64,000 nucleotides of DNA from Microbacterium sp. SORGH_AS_0888 (GCF_030818905.1 NZ_JAUTAZ010000001.1:496001-560000); one strand, 5' to 3'. Shown: positions 42,259-54,362, counted from the stretch's first letter. The notes: generated by a model not told the origin, from the sequence alone. Numbers and translations: made by a program.

Positions 42259-42855
42259 ATGCCTTTGATCGCCCTGACCGGCGGGATCGCCTCCGGGAAG
42301 TCGACCATCGCGCGACGGCTGTCCGAGCTCGGCGCGGTCGTCGTCGACGCGGATGCCCTCGTGCGCGAGGTCCAGGAGCCGGGCTCGCCCGTCCTCGAGG
42401 AGATCGTCGCGGCATTCGGGGACGAGATGATCCGAGCCGACGGAAGCCTCGACCGTGCGGCGCTCGGCGCCGTCGTGTTCGGAGACGCGCAGGCCCGTGG
42501 CCGTCTCAACGCCATCGTGCACCCAGCCGTGCGTGACGAGTCGCAGCGGCGCTTCGCCGCCGCGTTCGCAGACGACCCCGATGCCGTCGTCGTATACGAC
42601 GTGCCCCTGCTCGCGGAGGCACGCGGCGGCGGGGAGTGGGACCGGATCGTCGTCGCCCATGCTCCGGCCGCCGTCCGTGCCCAGCGTCTGATCGCGCTCC
42701 GCGGCCTCACACCGGCGGAGGCCGCCGCCCGCATCGACGCGCAGGCACCGGACGAGACCCGGCTGGCACTGGCCGACGACGTGATCGACACGGCGGGCAC
42801 GATCGACCGCACGCTCGCCCAGGTGGACGCCCTCTGGTCGAGGCTGCGCGACTGA
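42259..42855 (+). CDS. coaE: Dephospho-CoA kinase
   Basis: CoaE performs the last step of coenzyme A synthesis. The 198-residue protein has P-loop GGIASGKST (residues 8-16), the VVVDADALVREV substrate region and the YDVPLLAE lid motif. ATG 42259 is chosen because the P-loop is then at the usual distance. An in-frame GTG at 42235 adds eight residues. CATGCT lies six bases upstream, a weaker version of the leaderless pattern. uvrB follows after 39 bases with its own promoter. Confidence 0.94.
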   Translation: MPLIALTGGIASGKSTIARRLSELGAVVVDADALVREVQEPGSPVLEEIVAAFGDEMIRADGSLDRAALGAVVFGDAQARGRLNAIVHPAVRDESQRRFAAAFADDPDAVVVYDVPLLAEARGGGEWDRIVVAHAPAAVRAQRLIALRGLTPAEAAARIDAQAPDETRLALADDVIDTAGTIDRTLAQVDALWSRLRD

Positions 42856-42882
42856 CCCGGCCCCGATGTCGGTGCCCCGTCC

Positions 42883-42888
42883 TACTCT
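42883..42888 (+). promoter_or_regulatory. Leaderless -10 of uvrB
   Basis: TACTCT is six bases upstream of GTG 42895. Confidence 0.6.
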
Positions 42889-42894
42889 GGATGG

Positions 42895-44976
42895 GTGCAG
42901 ACAACACGTTCGGTCCGGCCCTTCGAGGTCGTCAGCGAGTACTCGCCCAGCGGCGACCAGCCACAGGCGATCGCCGAGCTCGCCTCGCGCATCAACGCCG
43001 GTGAGACCGACGTCGTGCTCCTCGGAGCGACCGGCACCGGCAAATCGGCGACGACGGCGTGGCTGATCGAGCAGGTGCAGCGACCGACTCTCGTGCTGGC
43101 GCACAACAAGACGCTCGCGGCGCAGCTGGCGAACGAGTTCCGCGACCTCATGCCGAACAACGCGGTCGAGTACTTCGTGTCGTACTACGACTACTACCAG
43201 CCCGAGGCGTACGTGCCCCAGACGGACACCTTCATCGAGAAGGACAGCTCCATCAACGCCGAGGTGGAGCGGCTGCGCCACTCCACCACGAACTCGCTGC
43301 TCTCCCGACGCGATGTCGTGGTCGTCTCCACGGTGTCGTGCATCTATGGTCTCGGCGCACCGGAGGAGTATCTGCGCGCCATGGTCGCCCTGCAGGTGGG
43401 GGAGCGCTACGACCGCGACGCGCTCATCCGGCAGTTCATCGCGATGCAGTACAACCGCAACGACGTCGACTTCTCGCGCGGCAACTTCCGCGTCCGGGGG
43501 GACACGATCGAGATCATCCCGGTCTACGAGGAGTACGCGATCAGGATCGAGCTCTTCGGGGACGAGATCGAGGCGCTCTACATCCTGCACCCGCTCACGG
43601 GCGAGGTCATCCGGCGGATGGAGTCCGTCCCGATCTTCCCGGCGTCGCACTACGTCGCGGGAACGGATGTCGTGCAGCGGGCGATCGGCACGATCGAGAC
43701 GGAGCTGGCGGAACGGCTCGCCGAGTTCGAACGACAGGGGAAGCTGCTCGAAGCACAGCGTCTGCGGATGCGCACCACCTTCGATCTCGAGATGCTCCAG
43801 CAGCTCGGGTTCTGCTCCGGCATCGAGAACTACTCCCGGCACCTCGACGGCCGCTCCGCGGGGGAGCCTCCCCACACACTGCTCGACTTCTTCCCCGACG
43901 ACTTCCTCCTGGTTATCGACGAGTCGCACGTCACCGTCCCACAGATCGGAGCGATGTACGAGGGCGACGCGTCTCGCAAGCGCACGCTCGTGGAGCACGG
44001 CTTCCGGCTGCCGTCCGCGATGGACAACCGGCCGCTCCGGTGGGACGAGTTCAAGGAGCGCATCGGCCAGACGGTGTACCTGTCGGCGACGCCGGGGCGG
44101 TACGAGATGGGCATCGCCGACGGCATCGTCGAGCAGATCATCCGTCCCACCGGGCTCGTGGACCCCGAGATCGTCGTCAAGCCGTCGAAGGGACAGATCG
44201 ACGATCTGCTCGAAGAGATTCGGATCCGCGTCGAACGCGACGAGCGCGTGCTCGTGACGACGCTCACCAAGAAGATGGCCGAGGAGCTCACCGACTTCCT
44301 CGGCGAGCACGGCGTGCGTGTGCGCTACCTGCACTCGGATGTCGACACCCTCCGCCGTGTCGAGCTGCTCACGGAGCTCCGTGCGGGGGTGTACGACGTC
44401 CTCGTCGGCATCAACCTGCTCCGCGAGGGGCTCGACCTTCCCGAGGTCTCGCTCGTCTCGATCCTCGACGCCGACAAGGAGGGGTTCCTGCGCAGCGGCA
44501 CCTCGCTCATCCAGACCATCGGCCGCGCCGCACGCAACGTGTCCGGCCAGGTGCACATGTACGCCGACAAGATCACGGATTCGATGCGGAGCGCGATCGA
44601 CGAGACCGAGCGACGCCGCGAGAGGCAGATCGCCTACAACCTCGAGCACGGCATCGATCCGCAACCGCTGCGAAAGCGGATCGCCGACATCACCGATGCG
44701 TTGATCCGCGAGGGCGCCGATACGAAGGCGCTCCTCGCGAAGAGCGGTGCCGGCAAGGGCAAGGCTCCCACGCCGCGTTCCCTGAGCACGTCGAAGGGGC
44801 GCGAAGGCATCGCGGCCGAGGGGGCGGCACAACTGGAGGCGACGATCGGCGACCTCTCCGAGCAGATGCTCGCCGCCGCCGCCGAGCTCAAGTTCGAGCT
44901 CGCGGCTCGTCTGCGCGATGAGGTGCAGGATCTCAAGAAGGAGCTCAGAGCGATGGAGCGCGCCGGTCACGCCTGA
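42895..44976 (+). CDS. uvrB: Excinuclease ABC subunit B
   Basis: UvrB is the damage-verification helicase of nucleotide excision repair. The 693-residue protein has Walker A GATGTGKS (44-51), the beta-hairpin [16 protein letters not shown]-like VIDESH, the helicase C domain with [14 protein letters not shown] and QTIGRAARN, and a C-terminal UVR motif for UvrC binding. GTG 42895 has a -10 six bases upstream and no ribosome site, so it is probably leaderless. uvrA and uvrC are encoded 0.8 and 3.7 kb downstream. Confidence 0.97.
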   Translation: MQTTRSVRPFEVVSEYSPSGDQPQAIAELASRINAGETDVVLLGATGTGKSATTAWLIEQVQRPTLVLAHNKTLAAQLANEFRDLMPNNAVEYFVSYYDYYQPEAYVPQTDTFIEKDSSINAEVERLRHSTTNSLLSRRDVVVVSTVSCIYGLGAPEEYLRAMVALQVGERYDRDALIRQFIAMQYNRNDVDFSRGNFRVRGDTIEIIPVYEEYAIRIELFGDEIEALYILHPLTGEVIRRMESVPIFPASHYVAGTDVVQRAIGTIETELAERLAEFERQGKLLEAQRLRMRTTFDLEMLQQLGFCSGIENYSRHLDGRSAGEPPHTLLDFFPDDFLLVIDESHVTVPQIGAMYEGDASRKRTLVEHGFRLPSAMDNRPLRWDEFKERIGQTVYLSATPGRYEMGIADGIVEQIIRPTGLVDPEIVVKPSKGQIDDLLEEIRIRVERDERVLVTTLTKKMAEELTDFLGEHGVRVRYLHSDVDTLRRVELLTELRAGVYDVLVGINLLREGLDLPEVSLVSILDADKEGFLRSGTSLIQTIGRAARNVSGQVHMYADKITDSMRSAIDETERRRERQIAYNLEHGIDPQPLRKRIADITDALIREGADTKALLAKSGAGKGKAPTPRSLSTSKGREGIAAEGAAQLEATIGDLSEQMLAAAAELKFELAARLRDEVQDLKKELRAMERAGHA

Positions 44977-44980
44977 CAGA

Positions 44981-44997
44981 GCCGGGCCCATCCCGGC
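44981..44997. terminator. Weak hairpin between uvrB and the zinc-ribbon gene
   Basis: GCCGGG (44981-44986) and CCCGGC (44992-44997) form a 6-bp stem in the 34 bases between the convergent stops. There is no T-run. Confidence 0.35.
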
Positions 44998-45010
44998 GCG
45001 CGGCGGTACG

Positions 45011-45247
45011 TCATGGGCAGTGCATGAGGGGCTTCGGGCCGGTGCGATCGAACGTGTGCTCGGTCATGGGCGCGCCACAGAGCGGGCAGGGCCGGTGCGT
45101 CCGGTCCGGCTCGGGCGTCGTCTCGTAGGGGCCGACCGACGCCGGTCCTGCCGCCCGGATCAGGCGCGAGTTCACCCACGCGTACCAGCCTCCGGCCTCC
45201 CGCACACGCTGACGAAGCGGGGGACGGGAGTCATCGTTTTGTGTCAT
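45011..45247 (-). CDS. Small zinc-ribbon-like protein
   Basis: The 78-residue protein has a basic, Trp-containing N-terminal half (VREAGGWYAWVNSRLIRA), then CPLCGAPM and a terminal H-C pair (LMHCP) that together could bind one zinc. ATG 45247 or 45253 may be the start; no ribosome site is clear for either. I do not recognise the family. It is divergent from an OhrR-like regulator, with a short dyad between them, and converges on uvrB. It may be a target of that regulator. Confidence 0.65.
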   Translation of the reverse strand: MTQNDDSRPPLRQRVREAGGWYAWVNSRLIRAAGPASVGPYETTPEPDRTHRPCPLCGAPMTEHTFDRTGPKPLMHCP

Positions 45248-45252
45248 AACCA

Positions 45253-45264
45253 TTAGTGTACTAA
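45253..45264. promoter_or_regulatory. Dyad TTAGT-GT-ACTAA, possible MarR operator
   Basis: Perfect 5-base inverted arms (45253-45257 and 45260-45264) lie in an AT-rich island between two divergent starts. They sit eight bases upstream of the MarR -10 hexamer and over the start region of the zinc-ribbon gene. Binding there would affect both genes. Confidence 0.45.
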
Positions 45265-45272
45265 GTATCGCG

Positions 45273-45278
45273 TAGACT
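45273..45278 (+). promoter_or_regulatory. Leaderless -10 of the MarR gene
   Basis: TAGACT is six bases upstream of GTG 45285. Confidence 0.6.
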
Positions 45279-45284
45279 CGTCCT

Positions 45285-45713
45285 GTGGACGACGATCTTC
45301 TCCTGCTCGAGAACCAGGTGTGCTTCGCCCTCGTGACGGCCGCGCGCAACATCGTGTCGATCTACCGGCCGGTCCTCGAGCCGCTGGGACTCACGCATCC
45401 GCAGTACCTCGTGATGCTCGCCCTGTGGGAACGATCGCCGCGGTCGCTGCGCGATCTCGCCGAGGACCTCGCTATGGAGCCGGCGACGCTCTCGCCGCTG
45501 GTCAAGCGTCTGGAGGGTCAGGGGAGGATCGCCCGCACGCGACGCGTCGACGACGAACGCGTGCTCGACATCTCGCTGACGACCGAGGGGCGCGCGCTCC
45601 GGGCGGACGCGCTGCGGGTGCCGCAGCAGATCATGGCCGCCGTGGGGATGGACGCCGCAGAGCTCGCCGCGCTGCGCGACGGCCTGGCACCCTTCGCCGG
45701 CAGACGCGACTGA
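45285..45713 (+). CDS. MarR-family regulator, OhrR-like
   Basis: The 142-residue protein has the MarR winged helix (about 35-100; LTHPQYLVMLALWE, then MEPATLSPLVKRLEGQGRI, wing DDERVLDISLT). The N-terminal ENQVCFALVTAARNIVSIYRP matches OhrR proteins, and Cys13 is in the position of the peroxide-sensing cysteine. No ohr gene is adjacent. It lies between uvrB and uvrA, so a link between peroxide sensing and repair genes is possible but unproven. GTG 45285 is probably leaderless. Confidence 0.88.
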   Translation: MDDDLLLLENQVCFALVTAARNIVSIYRPVLEPLGLTHPQYLVMLALWERSPRSLRDLAEDLAMEPATLSPLVKRLEGQGRIARTRRVDDERVLDISLTTEGRALRADALRVPQQIMAAVGMDAAELAALRDGLAPFAGRRD

Positions 45714-45759
45714 GGCTCCGCCGAAAGCGAAGCCCCGGCCCGGTGTCGGAGGCCCAACC

Positions 45760-45765
45760 TAGACT
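45760..45765 (+). promoter_or_regulatory. Leaderless -10 of uvrA
   Basis: TAGACT is six bases upstream of GTG 45772. Confidence 0.6.
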
Positions 45766-45771
45766 TGACGG

Positions 45772-48669
45772 GTGCCCATCCTTCCTGTGTCCGAGCTCGC
45801 CCACAACGCCGGCAAACTCAGTGTCCGCGGCGCGCGGGTGCACAACCTCAAGAACGTCGACCTCGACATCCCGCGCGACAGTCTCGTCGTGTTCACGGGC
45901 CTCTCCGGCTCCGGCAAGTCGAGCCTCGCGTTCGACACGATCTTCGCCGAGGGTCAGCGCCGCTACGTCGAGTCGCTGAGCTCGTACGCGCGCCAGTTCC
46001 TCGGCCAGGTCGATCGTCCGGACGTGGACTTCATCGAGGGTCTGAGCCCCGCCGTGTCGATCGATCAGAAGTCGACCAACCGCAACCCGCGCTCGACCGT
46101 CGGCACGATCACCGAGATCCACGACTACATGCGTCTGCTCTGGGCGCGGATCGGGGTGCCGCACTGCCCGGTGTGCGGCGAGGTCATCCAACGTCAGACG
46201 GTGCAGCAGATCGCCGATCAGCTCATGGAGCTGCCCGAGCGCACGCGCTACCAGATCGTGGCGCCCATCGTCAGCCAGAAGAAGGGCGAGTTCGTCGACC
46301 TGTTCCAGGAGCTGAGCGCCAAGGGCTACGCACGCGCGGTCGTCGACGGCGAGCTCATCCAGCTCGCCGAGCCCCCGGCGCTCAAGAAGAGCTACAAGCA
46401 CGACATCGCGGTGGTCGTCGACCGACTGGTCGCGGGCCCCGACATCCTGTCGCGCGTCACCGACTCGGTCGAGACGGCGCTCGGGCTCGCCGGCGGCGTC
46501 ATGCAGGTCAACTTCGTCGACGAGGAAGGCGACGCCGCCTGGCAGTCGTTCTCCGAGAAGCTCGCCTGCCCCAACGGCCACCCCCTGCAGCTCACCGAGA
46601 TCGAGCCGCGCACCTTCTCGTTCAACGCGCCGTTCGGCGCCTGTCCCGCGTGCTCGGGACTCGGCACCCGGATGTCCGTCGACACCGACCTCATGCTCGG
46701 CGACGAGGAGCTGTCGATCGCGCAGGGCGTCATCATCCCCTGGACGACCCAGGGCAAAGGCCTGTTCCAGTACTACGAACGACTGCTCGAGGGCCTGTCC
46801 GCCGACCTCGGCTTCTCGCTCGACGAGCCGTGGAAGGATCTGCCGCAAGAGGTCCGCGATGCGGTCCTGCACGGACAGGACTTCAAGGTGACCGTGAAGT
46901 GGAAGAACCGCTACGGCCGCGAGATGCGGTACACGTCGGGGTTCGAGGGCGTCGTGCCCTACATCGAGCGGCAGTACCAGCAGGCCGAGTCCGACAGCGC
47001 GCGCCAGCGGTGGGGCGAGTACCTGCGTGAGGTGCCGTGCCCGGTCTGCGACGGCGCGCGCCTCAAGCCGGAGGTGCTCGCCGTCCGCGTGCACGGCCGT
47101 TCGATCGCCGATGCGTCGCGCATGAGCCTCGCCGAGGCGCAGGAGTACTTCGCCGAGCTCGAGCTGAGCGACCGTGAGGCCAAGATCGCCGCCGCCGTCC
47201 TGCGCGAGATCCGCGTGCGTCTCGACTTCCTGATCCAGGTCGGGCTCACCTACCTGAGCCTGGGGAGGTCGGCCGGATCGCTCTCGGGCGGTGAGGCGCA
47301 GCGCATCCGACTCGCGACGCAGATCGGCTCCGGGCTCACCGGCGTGCTCTACGTGCTCGACGAGCCCTCCATCGGACTCCACCAGCGCGACAACCGCCGG
47401 CTGATCGAGACGCTCCTGGCGCTCAAGAACCTCGGCAACACCCTCATCGTCGTCGAGCACGACGAAGAGACCATGCAGGCCGCCGACTGGGTCGTCGACA
47501 TCGGACCGCGTGCCGGCGTCGACGGCGGAACCGTGGTGCACTCCGGCCCGTACGCCTCGCTGCTCGCCGACACGGATTCGCTCACGGGCGACTACCTGGC
47601 GGGCCGCCGGGAGATCCCGATCCCCGACAGTCGGCGACGGATCAACCGGAAGCGGCAGCTCGTCGTCGTGGGTGCGCGGGAGAACAACCTCAAGAACGTC
47701 ACGGCGGAGTTCCCGCTCGGCGTCATGACGGCGGTGACCGGCGTCAGCGGGTCCGGCAAGTCGTCGCTCGTCAACGACATCCTGTACCAGGTCCTCGCCT
47801 CCCGGCTCAACGGCGCCCGGACCGTGCCCGGCAAGCACACGCGCGTCACCGGACTCGAGGAGCTCGACAAGGTCGTCCACGTCGACCAGGCGCCCATCGG
47901 CCGCACGCCCCGCTCCAACCCCGCGACCTACACGGGGGTGTTCGACCGCATCCGGACGCTGTTCAGCGAGACCCCCGAGGCGAAGGCGCGGGGGTACCAG
48001 CCCGGGCGGTTCTCCTTCAACGTCAAGGGCGGGCGCTGCGAGGCGTGCTCGGGCGACGGCACGATCAAGATCGAGATGAACTTCCTGCCCGACGTATACG
48101 TCGACTGCGAGGTCTGTCACGGTCAGCGGTACAACCGCGACACGCTCATGGTCCACTACAAGGGCAAGAACATCGCCGAAGTGCTCGACATGCCGATCAC
48201 CGAGGCCGCCGAGTTCTTCGAGCCGATCCAGGCGATCCACCGCTATCTGCGAACGCTCGTCGACGTGGGGCTGGGGTACGTGCGGCTGGGGCAGTCCGCG
48301 ACGACGCTCTCCGGCGGCGAGGCGCAGCGCGTCAAGCTCGCCACGGAGCTGCAGCGCCGGTCGAACGGGCGCAGCGTCTACGTGCTCGACGAGCCGACGA
48401 CCGGTCTGCACTTCGAAGACGTCCGGCGCCTCCTCGACGTGCTCTCGGAGCTCGTCGACAAGGGAAACACGGTCATCGTGATCGAGCACAACCTCGATGT
48501 CATCAAGAGCGCCGACTGGGTCATCGACCTCGGTCCCGAGGGCGGCTCCGGCGGCGGCACGATCGTCGCGACGGGCACTCCGGAGCAGATCGCGGCGGTG
48601 CCCGAGAGCCACACCGGCGTGTTCCTGGCGGAGATCCTCGGCGGCCGGGCGGCACGCAAGGCGGGCTGA
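45772..48669 (+). CDS. uvrA: Excinuclease ABC subunit A
   Basis: UvrA is the damage-recognition ATPase of nucleotide excision repair. The 965-residue protein has two ABC cassettes: Walker [10 protein letters not shown] and GVSGSGKSS, signatures [12 protein letters not shown] and [12 protein letters not shown]. It has zinc-binding cysteine sets (HCPVC; CPACSG; CEACSG with CEVCHG) that include the C-terminal zinc finger needed for DNA binding. GTG 45772 has a -10 six bases upstream. uvrC begins one base after its stop. Confidence 0.97.
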   Translation: MPILPVSELAHNAGKLSVRGARVHNLKNVDLDIPRDSLVVFTGLSGSGKSSLAFDTIFAEGQRRYVESLSSYARQFLGQVDRPDVDFIEGLSPAVSIDQKSTNRNPRSTVGTITEIHDYMRLLWARIGVPHCPVCGEVIQRQTVQQIADQLMELPERTRYQIVAPIVSQKKGEFVDLFQELSAKGYARAVVDGELIQLAEPPALKKSYKHDIAVVVDRLVAGPDILSRVTDSVETALGLAGGVMQVNFVDEEGDAAWQSFSEKLACPNGHPLQLTEIEPRTFSFNAPFGACPACSGLGTRMSVDTDLMLGDEELSIAQGVIIPWTTQGKGLFQYYERLLEGLSADLGFSLDEPWKDLPQEVRDAVLHGQDFKVTVKWKNRYGREMRYTSGFEGVVPYIERQYQQAESDSARQRWGEYLREVPCPVCDGARLKPEVLAVRVHGRSIADASRMSLAEAQEYFAELELSDREAKIAAAVLREIRVRLDFLIQVGLTYLSLGRSAGSLSGGEAQRIRLATQIGSGLTGVLYVLDEPSIGLHQRDNRRLIETLLALKNLGNTLIVVEHDEETMQAADWVVDIGPRAGVDGGTVVHSGPYASLLADTDSLTGDYLAGRREIPIPDSRRRINRKRQLVVVGARENNLKNVTAEFPLGVMTAVTGVSGSGKSSLVNDILYQVLASRLNGARTVPGKHTRVTGLEELDKVVHVDQAPIGRTPRSNPATYTGVFDRIRTLFSETPEAKARGYQPGRFSFNVKGGRCEACSGDGTIKIEMNFLPDVYVDCEVCHGQRYNRDTLMVHYKGKNIAEVLDMPITEAAEFFEPIQAIHRYLRTLVDVGLGYVRLGQSATTLSGGEAQRVKLATELQRRSNGRSVYVLDEPTTGLHFEDVRRLLDVLSELVDKGNTVIVIEHNLDVIKSADWVIDLGPEGGSGGGTIVATGTPEQIAAVPESHTGVFLAEILGGRAARKAG

Positions 48670-48670
48670 C

Positions 48671-50530
48671 GTGGCCGGCGACCTCTCGTACCGCCCGCGT
48701 CCCGGCGAGATCCCGACGAGCCCCGGCGTCTATCGGTTCCGCGATGGCGAGGGCCGCATCCTCTACGTCGGCAAGGCGAAGAACCTCCGGGCGCGACTGT
48801 CGAACTATTTCGCGCCGCTGCACACGCTGCACGAGCGCACCCGGCGCATGGTGACCTCCGCCTCGTCCGTCGAGTGGACCGTCGTCGGCAGCGACGTCGA
48901 GGCGCTGCAGCTCGAGTACATGTGGATCCAGGAGTTCTCGCCCCCCTTCAACGTGCGGTACAAGGACGACAAGTCCTACCCGTACATGGCGATCACGCTC
49001 GCGGACGAGGCGCCGCGCGTGATCGTCACGCGGAACCACCGGATCAAGGGCGCGAAGTACTTCGGCCCCTACCCGAAGGTGTGGGCCGTCCACGACACGA
49101 TCGACCTGATGATCAAGGTGTTCCCGATCCGCACCTGCTCCGACGCGTCGTACCGCAAGGCGATGGCCACGGGCCGCCCCTGCTTCCCCGGACAGATCGG
49201 CCGCTGCGGGGGGCCGTGCTCCATGAAGGTGACGATCGAGGAGCATCGTGCGATCGTCGACGACTTCGTCGCCTTCATGTCCGGCGGCGACCAGCGGTTC
49301 GCCCGGGAGCTGACGGCGCGGATGCAGGATGCCGCGGCCGCGATGGAGTACGAGGCGGCGGCGGCGTACCGAGACAAGCTGCAGGCCATCGACGCGGTGC
49401 TCACCCGCAGCGCGCTCGTGCTGGCCGATGACACGGACGCCGATCTTTTCGGCATCGCCGAGGACGAGCTCGCCGCGGCCGTCCAGCACTTCGTCGTGCG
49501 CGGCGGCCGCGTACGGGGAGTACGTGCCACGACGATCGACAAGGAGATCGACATCGAGGGCCCCGAGCTCGTCGACCAGGTGCTGCAGCGCACCTACGGC
49601 GATGCGGCACCCGCTGACATCCCTCGCCAGGTGCTCGTCCCCGAGCTGCCCGAGGACGCCGCCGAGATCGAGCAATGGCTGCGCGAGAGACGCGGCCGCC
49701 CCGTCACCGTGCAGGTGGCGCAGCGAGGACGCAAGGCCGAGCTGATGAAGACGGCGACGCTCAACGCGAAGCAGGCCCTTCTGCTGCACAAGACCCGCCG
49801 CACGAGCGACTACGTGGCACGCACCCAGGCGCTGACCGATCTGCAGGAGGCGCTGGGCCTGGCCGAGGCGCCGTTGCGGATCGAGTGCTTCGACGTCTCG
49901 CATCTGTCGGGCACCCATGTGGTCGCCTCGATGGTCGTCTTCGAAGACGGTCTCCCTCGCAAGGACCAGTACCGCTCGTTCTCGATCGCCGAGACGACGG
50001 ACGACACGGACTCGATCTACCAGGTGCTCACGCGCCGCGCCGCCTACCTCGACCGCGGGGAAGAGCAGGAGGAGACCGGCCGGCGTCCGCGCTTCGCGTA
50101 CCCGCCGCAGCTGCTGATCGTCGACGGCGGCAGACCGCAGGTGGAGGCCGCCCAGCGCGCGCTGGACGACGCGGGACATCCCGAGATCGCACTGTGCGGC
50201 ATCGCGAAGCGCCTCGAGGAGATCTGGCTCCCGGGGGAGGAGTATCCGGTCATCCTGCCGCGCACCTCCGAGGCGCTGTACCTGGTGCAGCGACTGCGCG
50301 ACGAGGCCCACCGGTTCGCGATCACGCATCAGCGGCGCCGGCGCAAGCGCGACATCACGACCGTGCTCGCCGAGATCCCCGGCCTCGGCCCGGCGCGCAT
50401 CCGCGCACTCCTGCGGCACTTCGGCTCCGTGACGGCGTTGCGCGCGGCCACGCCGGAACAGATCGCGGAGCTGCCCGGCATCGGGCCGAAGCTGGCGGAG
50501 ACCGTCCACGGCCATCTCGCTTCTCGATAG
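48671..50530 (+). CDS. uvrC: Excinuclease ABC subunit C
   Basis: UvrC makes both incisions in nucleotide excision repair. The 619-residue protein has the N-terminal GIY-YIG nuclease ([25 protein letters not shown]), a UVR motif (about 210-245), the RNase H-like second nuclease ([21 protein letters not shown]) and a C-terminal helix-hairpin-helix pair ([25 protein letters not shown]). GTG 48671 is one base after the uvrA stop, so the frame opening earlier inside uvrA is ignored. Confidence 0.97.
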   Translation: MAGDLSYRPRPGEIPTSPGVYRFRDGEGRILYVGKAKNLRARLSNYFAPLHTLHERTRRMVTSASSVEWTVVGSDVEALQLEYMWIQEFSPPFNVRYKDDKSYPYMAITLADEAPRVIVTRNHRIKGAKYFGPYPKVWAVHDTIDLMIKVFPIRTCSDASYRKAMATGRPCFPGQIGRCGGPCSMKVTIEEHRAIVDDFVAFMSGGDQRFARELTARMQDAAAAMEYEAAAAYRDKLQAIDAVLTRSALVLADDTDADLFGIAEDELAAAVQHFVVRGGRVRGVRATTIDKEIDIEGPELVDQVLQRTYGDAAPADIPRQVLVPELPEDAAEIEQWLRERRGRPVTVQVAQRGRKAELMKTATLNAKQALLLHKTRRTSDYVARTQALTDLQEALGLAEAPLRIECFDVSHLSGTHVVASMVVFEDGLPRKDQYRSFSIAETTDDTDSIYQVLTRRAAYLDRGEEQEETGRRPRFAYPPQLLIVDGGRPQVEAAQRALDDAGHPEIALCGIAKRLEEIWLPGEEYPVILPRTSEALYLVQRLRDEAHRFAITHQRRRRKRDITTVLAEIPGLGPARIRALLRHFGSVTALRAATPEQIAELPGIGPKLAETVHGHLASR

Positions 50531-50556
50531 GCTGTCAGCGGGGCGGGGAGAGGGAC

Positions 50557-51435
50557 ATGGAAGCGGAGACCGAGAGCGCGGGCGAAGTGCTCATCGTGAC
50601 CGGCATGTCCGGCGCCGGCCGCTCGACCGTGGCGAACGCGCTCGAGGACCTCGACTGGTACGTCGTGGACAACCTCCCGCCGCAGATGCTGAAGCCCTTG
50701 CTGGAGCTCTCCGAGCTCGCCCAGGGCGCTGTCCCGCGTGTCGCGGTGGTGGTGGACGTCCGCGGGCGGGAGCTGTTCGCCCGGCTGCCGGAGGTCACGC
50801 GCGCGCTTCGCGACGGGAGGTCGGTGCGTCTGCTCTTCCTGGACGCCTCCGACGACGTCCTCGTCCGTCGCTTCGAGGCGGTCCGACGCCCGCATCCGCT
50901 GCAGCAGCGCGGGACGATCATCGACGGCATCGAGCGCGAACGGCGGCTTCTCGCCCCCGTCCGCGAGAGCGCAGACGTGATCATCGACACGAGCGGCTAC
51001 AACATCCACGACCTCACCACGCGCGTCGGGGAGCTTTTCTCTGCCGAGGGTGCGGCGCGCCACACCCTCACCGTGCTGAGCTTCGGCTTCAAGTACGGAC
51101 TGCCGCCCGACGCCGACCTCGTCGCGGACATGCGGTTCCTGCCGAACCCGTTCTGGGTCGAAGAGCTGCGCGCCCAGACGGGGGAGGACCCGGAGGTGCG
51201 CGACTACGTGCTCGCCCAGCCGGGCGCTCACGAGTTCCTGGACGCGTACGCGCACGCGCTCACACCCGTCCTCGAGGGCTACCAGCGCGAGAACAAGCGC
51301 CACTCGACCATCGCCGTGGGCTGCACCGGCGGAAAGCACCGCTCCGTCGCGATGGCCGTCGAGCTGGCCGAACGCCTCGCCACGACGCCCGGGGTGGCGG
51401 TATCCGTCACGCACCGCGACCTCGGCCGCGAGTAG
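50557..51435 (+). CDS. rapZ: RapZ-family nucleotide-binding protein
   Basis: The 292-residue protein belongs to the RapZ/YvcJ family, which binds nucleotides or small signalling molecules and in E. coli acts as an RNase E adaptor. The P-loop is GMSGAGRST (16-24), with arginine where other bacteria have lysine, as in several actinobacterial members. [27 protein letters not shown] and CTGGKHRSV are the family signatures. ATG 50557 follows GGGGAGAGGG. In many actinobacteria yvcK sits between rapZ and whiA, but here whiA follows directly. Confidence 0.93.
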   Translation: MEAETESAGEVLIVTGMSGAGRSTVANALEDLDWYVVDNLPPQMLKPLLELSELAQGAVPRVAVVVDVRGRELFARLPEVTRALRDGRSVRLLFLDASDDVLVRRFEAVRRPHPLQQRGTIIDGIERERRLLAPVRESADVIIDTSGYNIHDLTTRVGELFSAEGAARHTLTVLSFGFKYGLPPDADLVADMRFLPNPFWVEELRAQTGEDPEVRDYVLAQPGAHEFLDAYAHALTPVLEGYQRENKRHSTIAVGCTGGKHRSVAMAVELAERLATTPGVAVSVTHRDLGRE

Positions 51436-51494
51436 GCTGGACCGTCGTCCCCGACTCGGACGACGCCGATCCGCCCGCCGACCCAAGGAGAGCC

Positions 51495-52472
51495 GTGCCA
51501 CTGACCGCCGATGTGAAGGCCGAGCTTCTCACGGTCCGCGACCCCCGGCCCGCAGCCCGGGTCGCCGAGCTCACCACGGTTCTCCGGTTCGCGGGCGGCC
51601 TGCACTCGATCGCCGGTCGCGTCGCCGTCGAGGCGGAGCTCGACTCGGACCGGCTCGCACGTCGGATCGGTCGCGAGCTCGTCGAGATCTACGGGGTGCG
51701 CCCGGAGCTCGCCCATGTGCAGGGCGGCGCCGGAAACCCCGGATCCCGTGTCGCGGTTCGTGTCATCGACGGCGGGGAGACGCTCGCCCGACAGACGGGG
51801 CTGCTCGATCAGCGTCGACGTCCGGTCCGCGGACTCCCGAACCGGCTGACGACCGGCTCCCGTGCCGACCTCGCCGCCGTCTGGCGAGGGGCGTTCCTCG
51901 CGAGCGGCACGTTGACCGAGCCGGGACGTTCGGCGGCGCTGGAGATCGCCTGCCCCACAGGGGAGGCGGCCATGGCTCTCGTGGGCGCCGCGCATCGGAT
52001 CGGCATCGCCGCGAAAGCGCGCGAGGTGCGTGGCGCGCCGCGCGTCGTGGTCCGCGAGGGCGAGGGCATCCGCGCCATGCTGACCGAGATGGGCGCTCGA
52101 CGTGCCGCACAGGAGTGGGATCAGCTGCGCCAGCGCCGGGAGGTCCGCGCCGGGGTCAACCGTCTCGTCAACTTCGACGATGCGAACCTGCGCCGCTCTG
52201 CGCAGGCCGCCGTGGCAGCCTGCGCCCGTGTCGAGCGGGCGCTGGAGATCCTCGGCGACACCGTGCCCGAGCATCTGCGCGAAGCCGGTGAGCTGCGGCT
52301 CGCGCACCGCGACGCGAGCCTGGACGAGCTCGGTCACCACGCCGACCCGCCCCTGACCAAGGATGCCGTGGCCGGTCGCATCCGCCGCCTGCTCGCGATG
52401 GCCGACAAGAAGGCCGAGACCGACGGCGTGCCCGGCACCGAGTCGGCCGTGCCCGGCGGCGTCGAGGACTGA
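51495..52472 (+). CDS. whiA: WhiA sporulation-regulator homolog
   Basis: The 325-residue protein has the WhiA plan: a LAGLIDADG-like N-terminal domain (about 1-200, degenerate as a nuclease) and a C-terminal helix-turn-helix (about 230-310; [15 protein letters not shown], then [20 protein letters not shown]). In Streptomyces it activates division and sporulation genes; in non-sporulating actinobacteria it likely affects cell division and growth. GTG 51495 follows AAGGAGAG at good spacing. Confidence 0.94.
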   Translation: MPLTADVKAELLTVRDPRPAARVAELTTVLRFAGGLHSIAGRVAVEAELDSDRLARRIGRELVEIYGVRPELAHVQGGAGNPGSRVAVRVIDGGETLARQTGLLDQRRRPVRGLPNRLTTGSRADLAAVWRGAFLASGTLTEPGRSAALEIACPTGEAAMALVGAAHRIGIAAKAREVRGAPRVVVREGEGIRAMLTEMGARRAAQEWDQLRQRREVRAGVNRLVNFDDANLRRSAQAAVAACARVERALEILGDTVPEHLREAGELRLAHRDASLDELGHHADPPLTKDAVAGRIRRLLAMADKKAETDGVPGTESAVPGGVED

Positions 52473-52601
52473 TCGGCCTCGCGAGAGACAGCCGCCTGCG
52501 GGAATCAACCCCGGCGCGGGCGGGTTGCCGCTCAGTAGGATGAACACGTCACCCTCGCCGCGTCGGGGACTCCGGCGCGGCGCCGACAGGAAGAAGAGAA
52601 C

Positions 52602-53228
52602 ATGGCGATCTACACCCTGCCCGACCTCCCCTACGACTACGCAGCGCTCGAGCCGCACATCAGCGGCAAGATCATGCAGCTGCATCACGACAAGCACCAC
52701 CAGGCGTACGTGACGGGCGCGAACACCGCGCTGGAGCAGCTTGCCGAGGCCCGTGAGACCGGCAGCCTCGCGAACGTGAACAAGCTCGAGAAGGACCTCG
52801 CGTTCAACCTCGGCGGCCACGTCAACCACTCGATCTTCTGGACCAACCTCTCCCCGGAGGGCGGCGGCCAGCCCGAGGGCGAGCTCAAGTCGGCCATCGA
52901 CGAGTTCTTCGGCGGCTTCGAGAAGTTCCAGGCCCACTTCACCGCCGCGGCGACCGGCATCCAGGGCTCCGGCTGGGCCGTGCTGAGCTGGGATCCGATC
53001 GGGGAGCAGCTCATCATCCAGCAGCTGTTCGACCAGCAGGCCAACACCGCTCAGGGCACCGTGCCGATCTTCCAGGTCGACATGTGGGAGCACGCGTTCT
53101 ACCTCGACTACCTGAACGTCAAGGCGGACTACGTCAAGGCGATCTGGAACATCGCGAACTGGCAGAACGTGTCCGAGCGGCTCGCCGCCGCCCGCGAGAA
53201 GACTGCGGGTCTGCTGGTAGTGTCGTGA
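52602..53228 (+). CDS. sodA: Superoxide dismutase (Mn/Fe type)
   Basis: The 208-residue enzyme converts superoxide to peroxide and oxygen. Metal ligands are visible as His28 in LHHDKHH, the His of GGHVNHSIFW, and Asp and His of DMWEHAFYLDY. There is no signal peptide, so it is cytosolic. ATG 52602 follows AGGAAGAAGAGAAC. A TAGGAT hexamer (52536-52541) may be its -10, leaving a 5' leader of about 55 bases. A hairpin terminator follows the stop. Metal choice cannot be read from sequence with confidence; Mn is usual in relatives. Confidence 0.95.
   Translation: MAIYTLPDLPYDYAALEPHISGKIMQLHHDKHHQAYVTGANTALEQLAEARETGSLANVNKLEKDLAFNLGGHVNHSIFWTNLSPEGGGQPEGELKSAIDEFFGGFEKFQAHFTAAATGIQGSGWAVLSWDPIGEQLIIQQLFDQQANTAQGTVPIFQVDMWEHAFYLDYLNVKADYVKAIWNIANWQNVSERLAAAREKTAGLLVVS

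Positions 53229-54362
<1,134 letters not shown>

Noticed and set aside
45631-48612. 993-codon open frame antisense to uvrA, and similar long antisense frames at 2385-4646 and 51279-54230
   Set aside because: They mirror well-identified genes, have Arg/Ala/Gly/His-rich low-information translations and no family motif. Long antisense frames are expected at this GC content.
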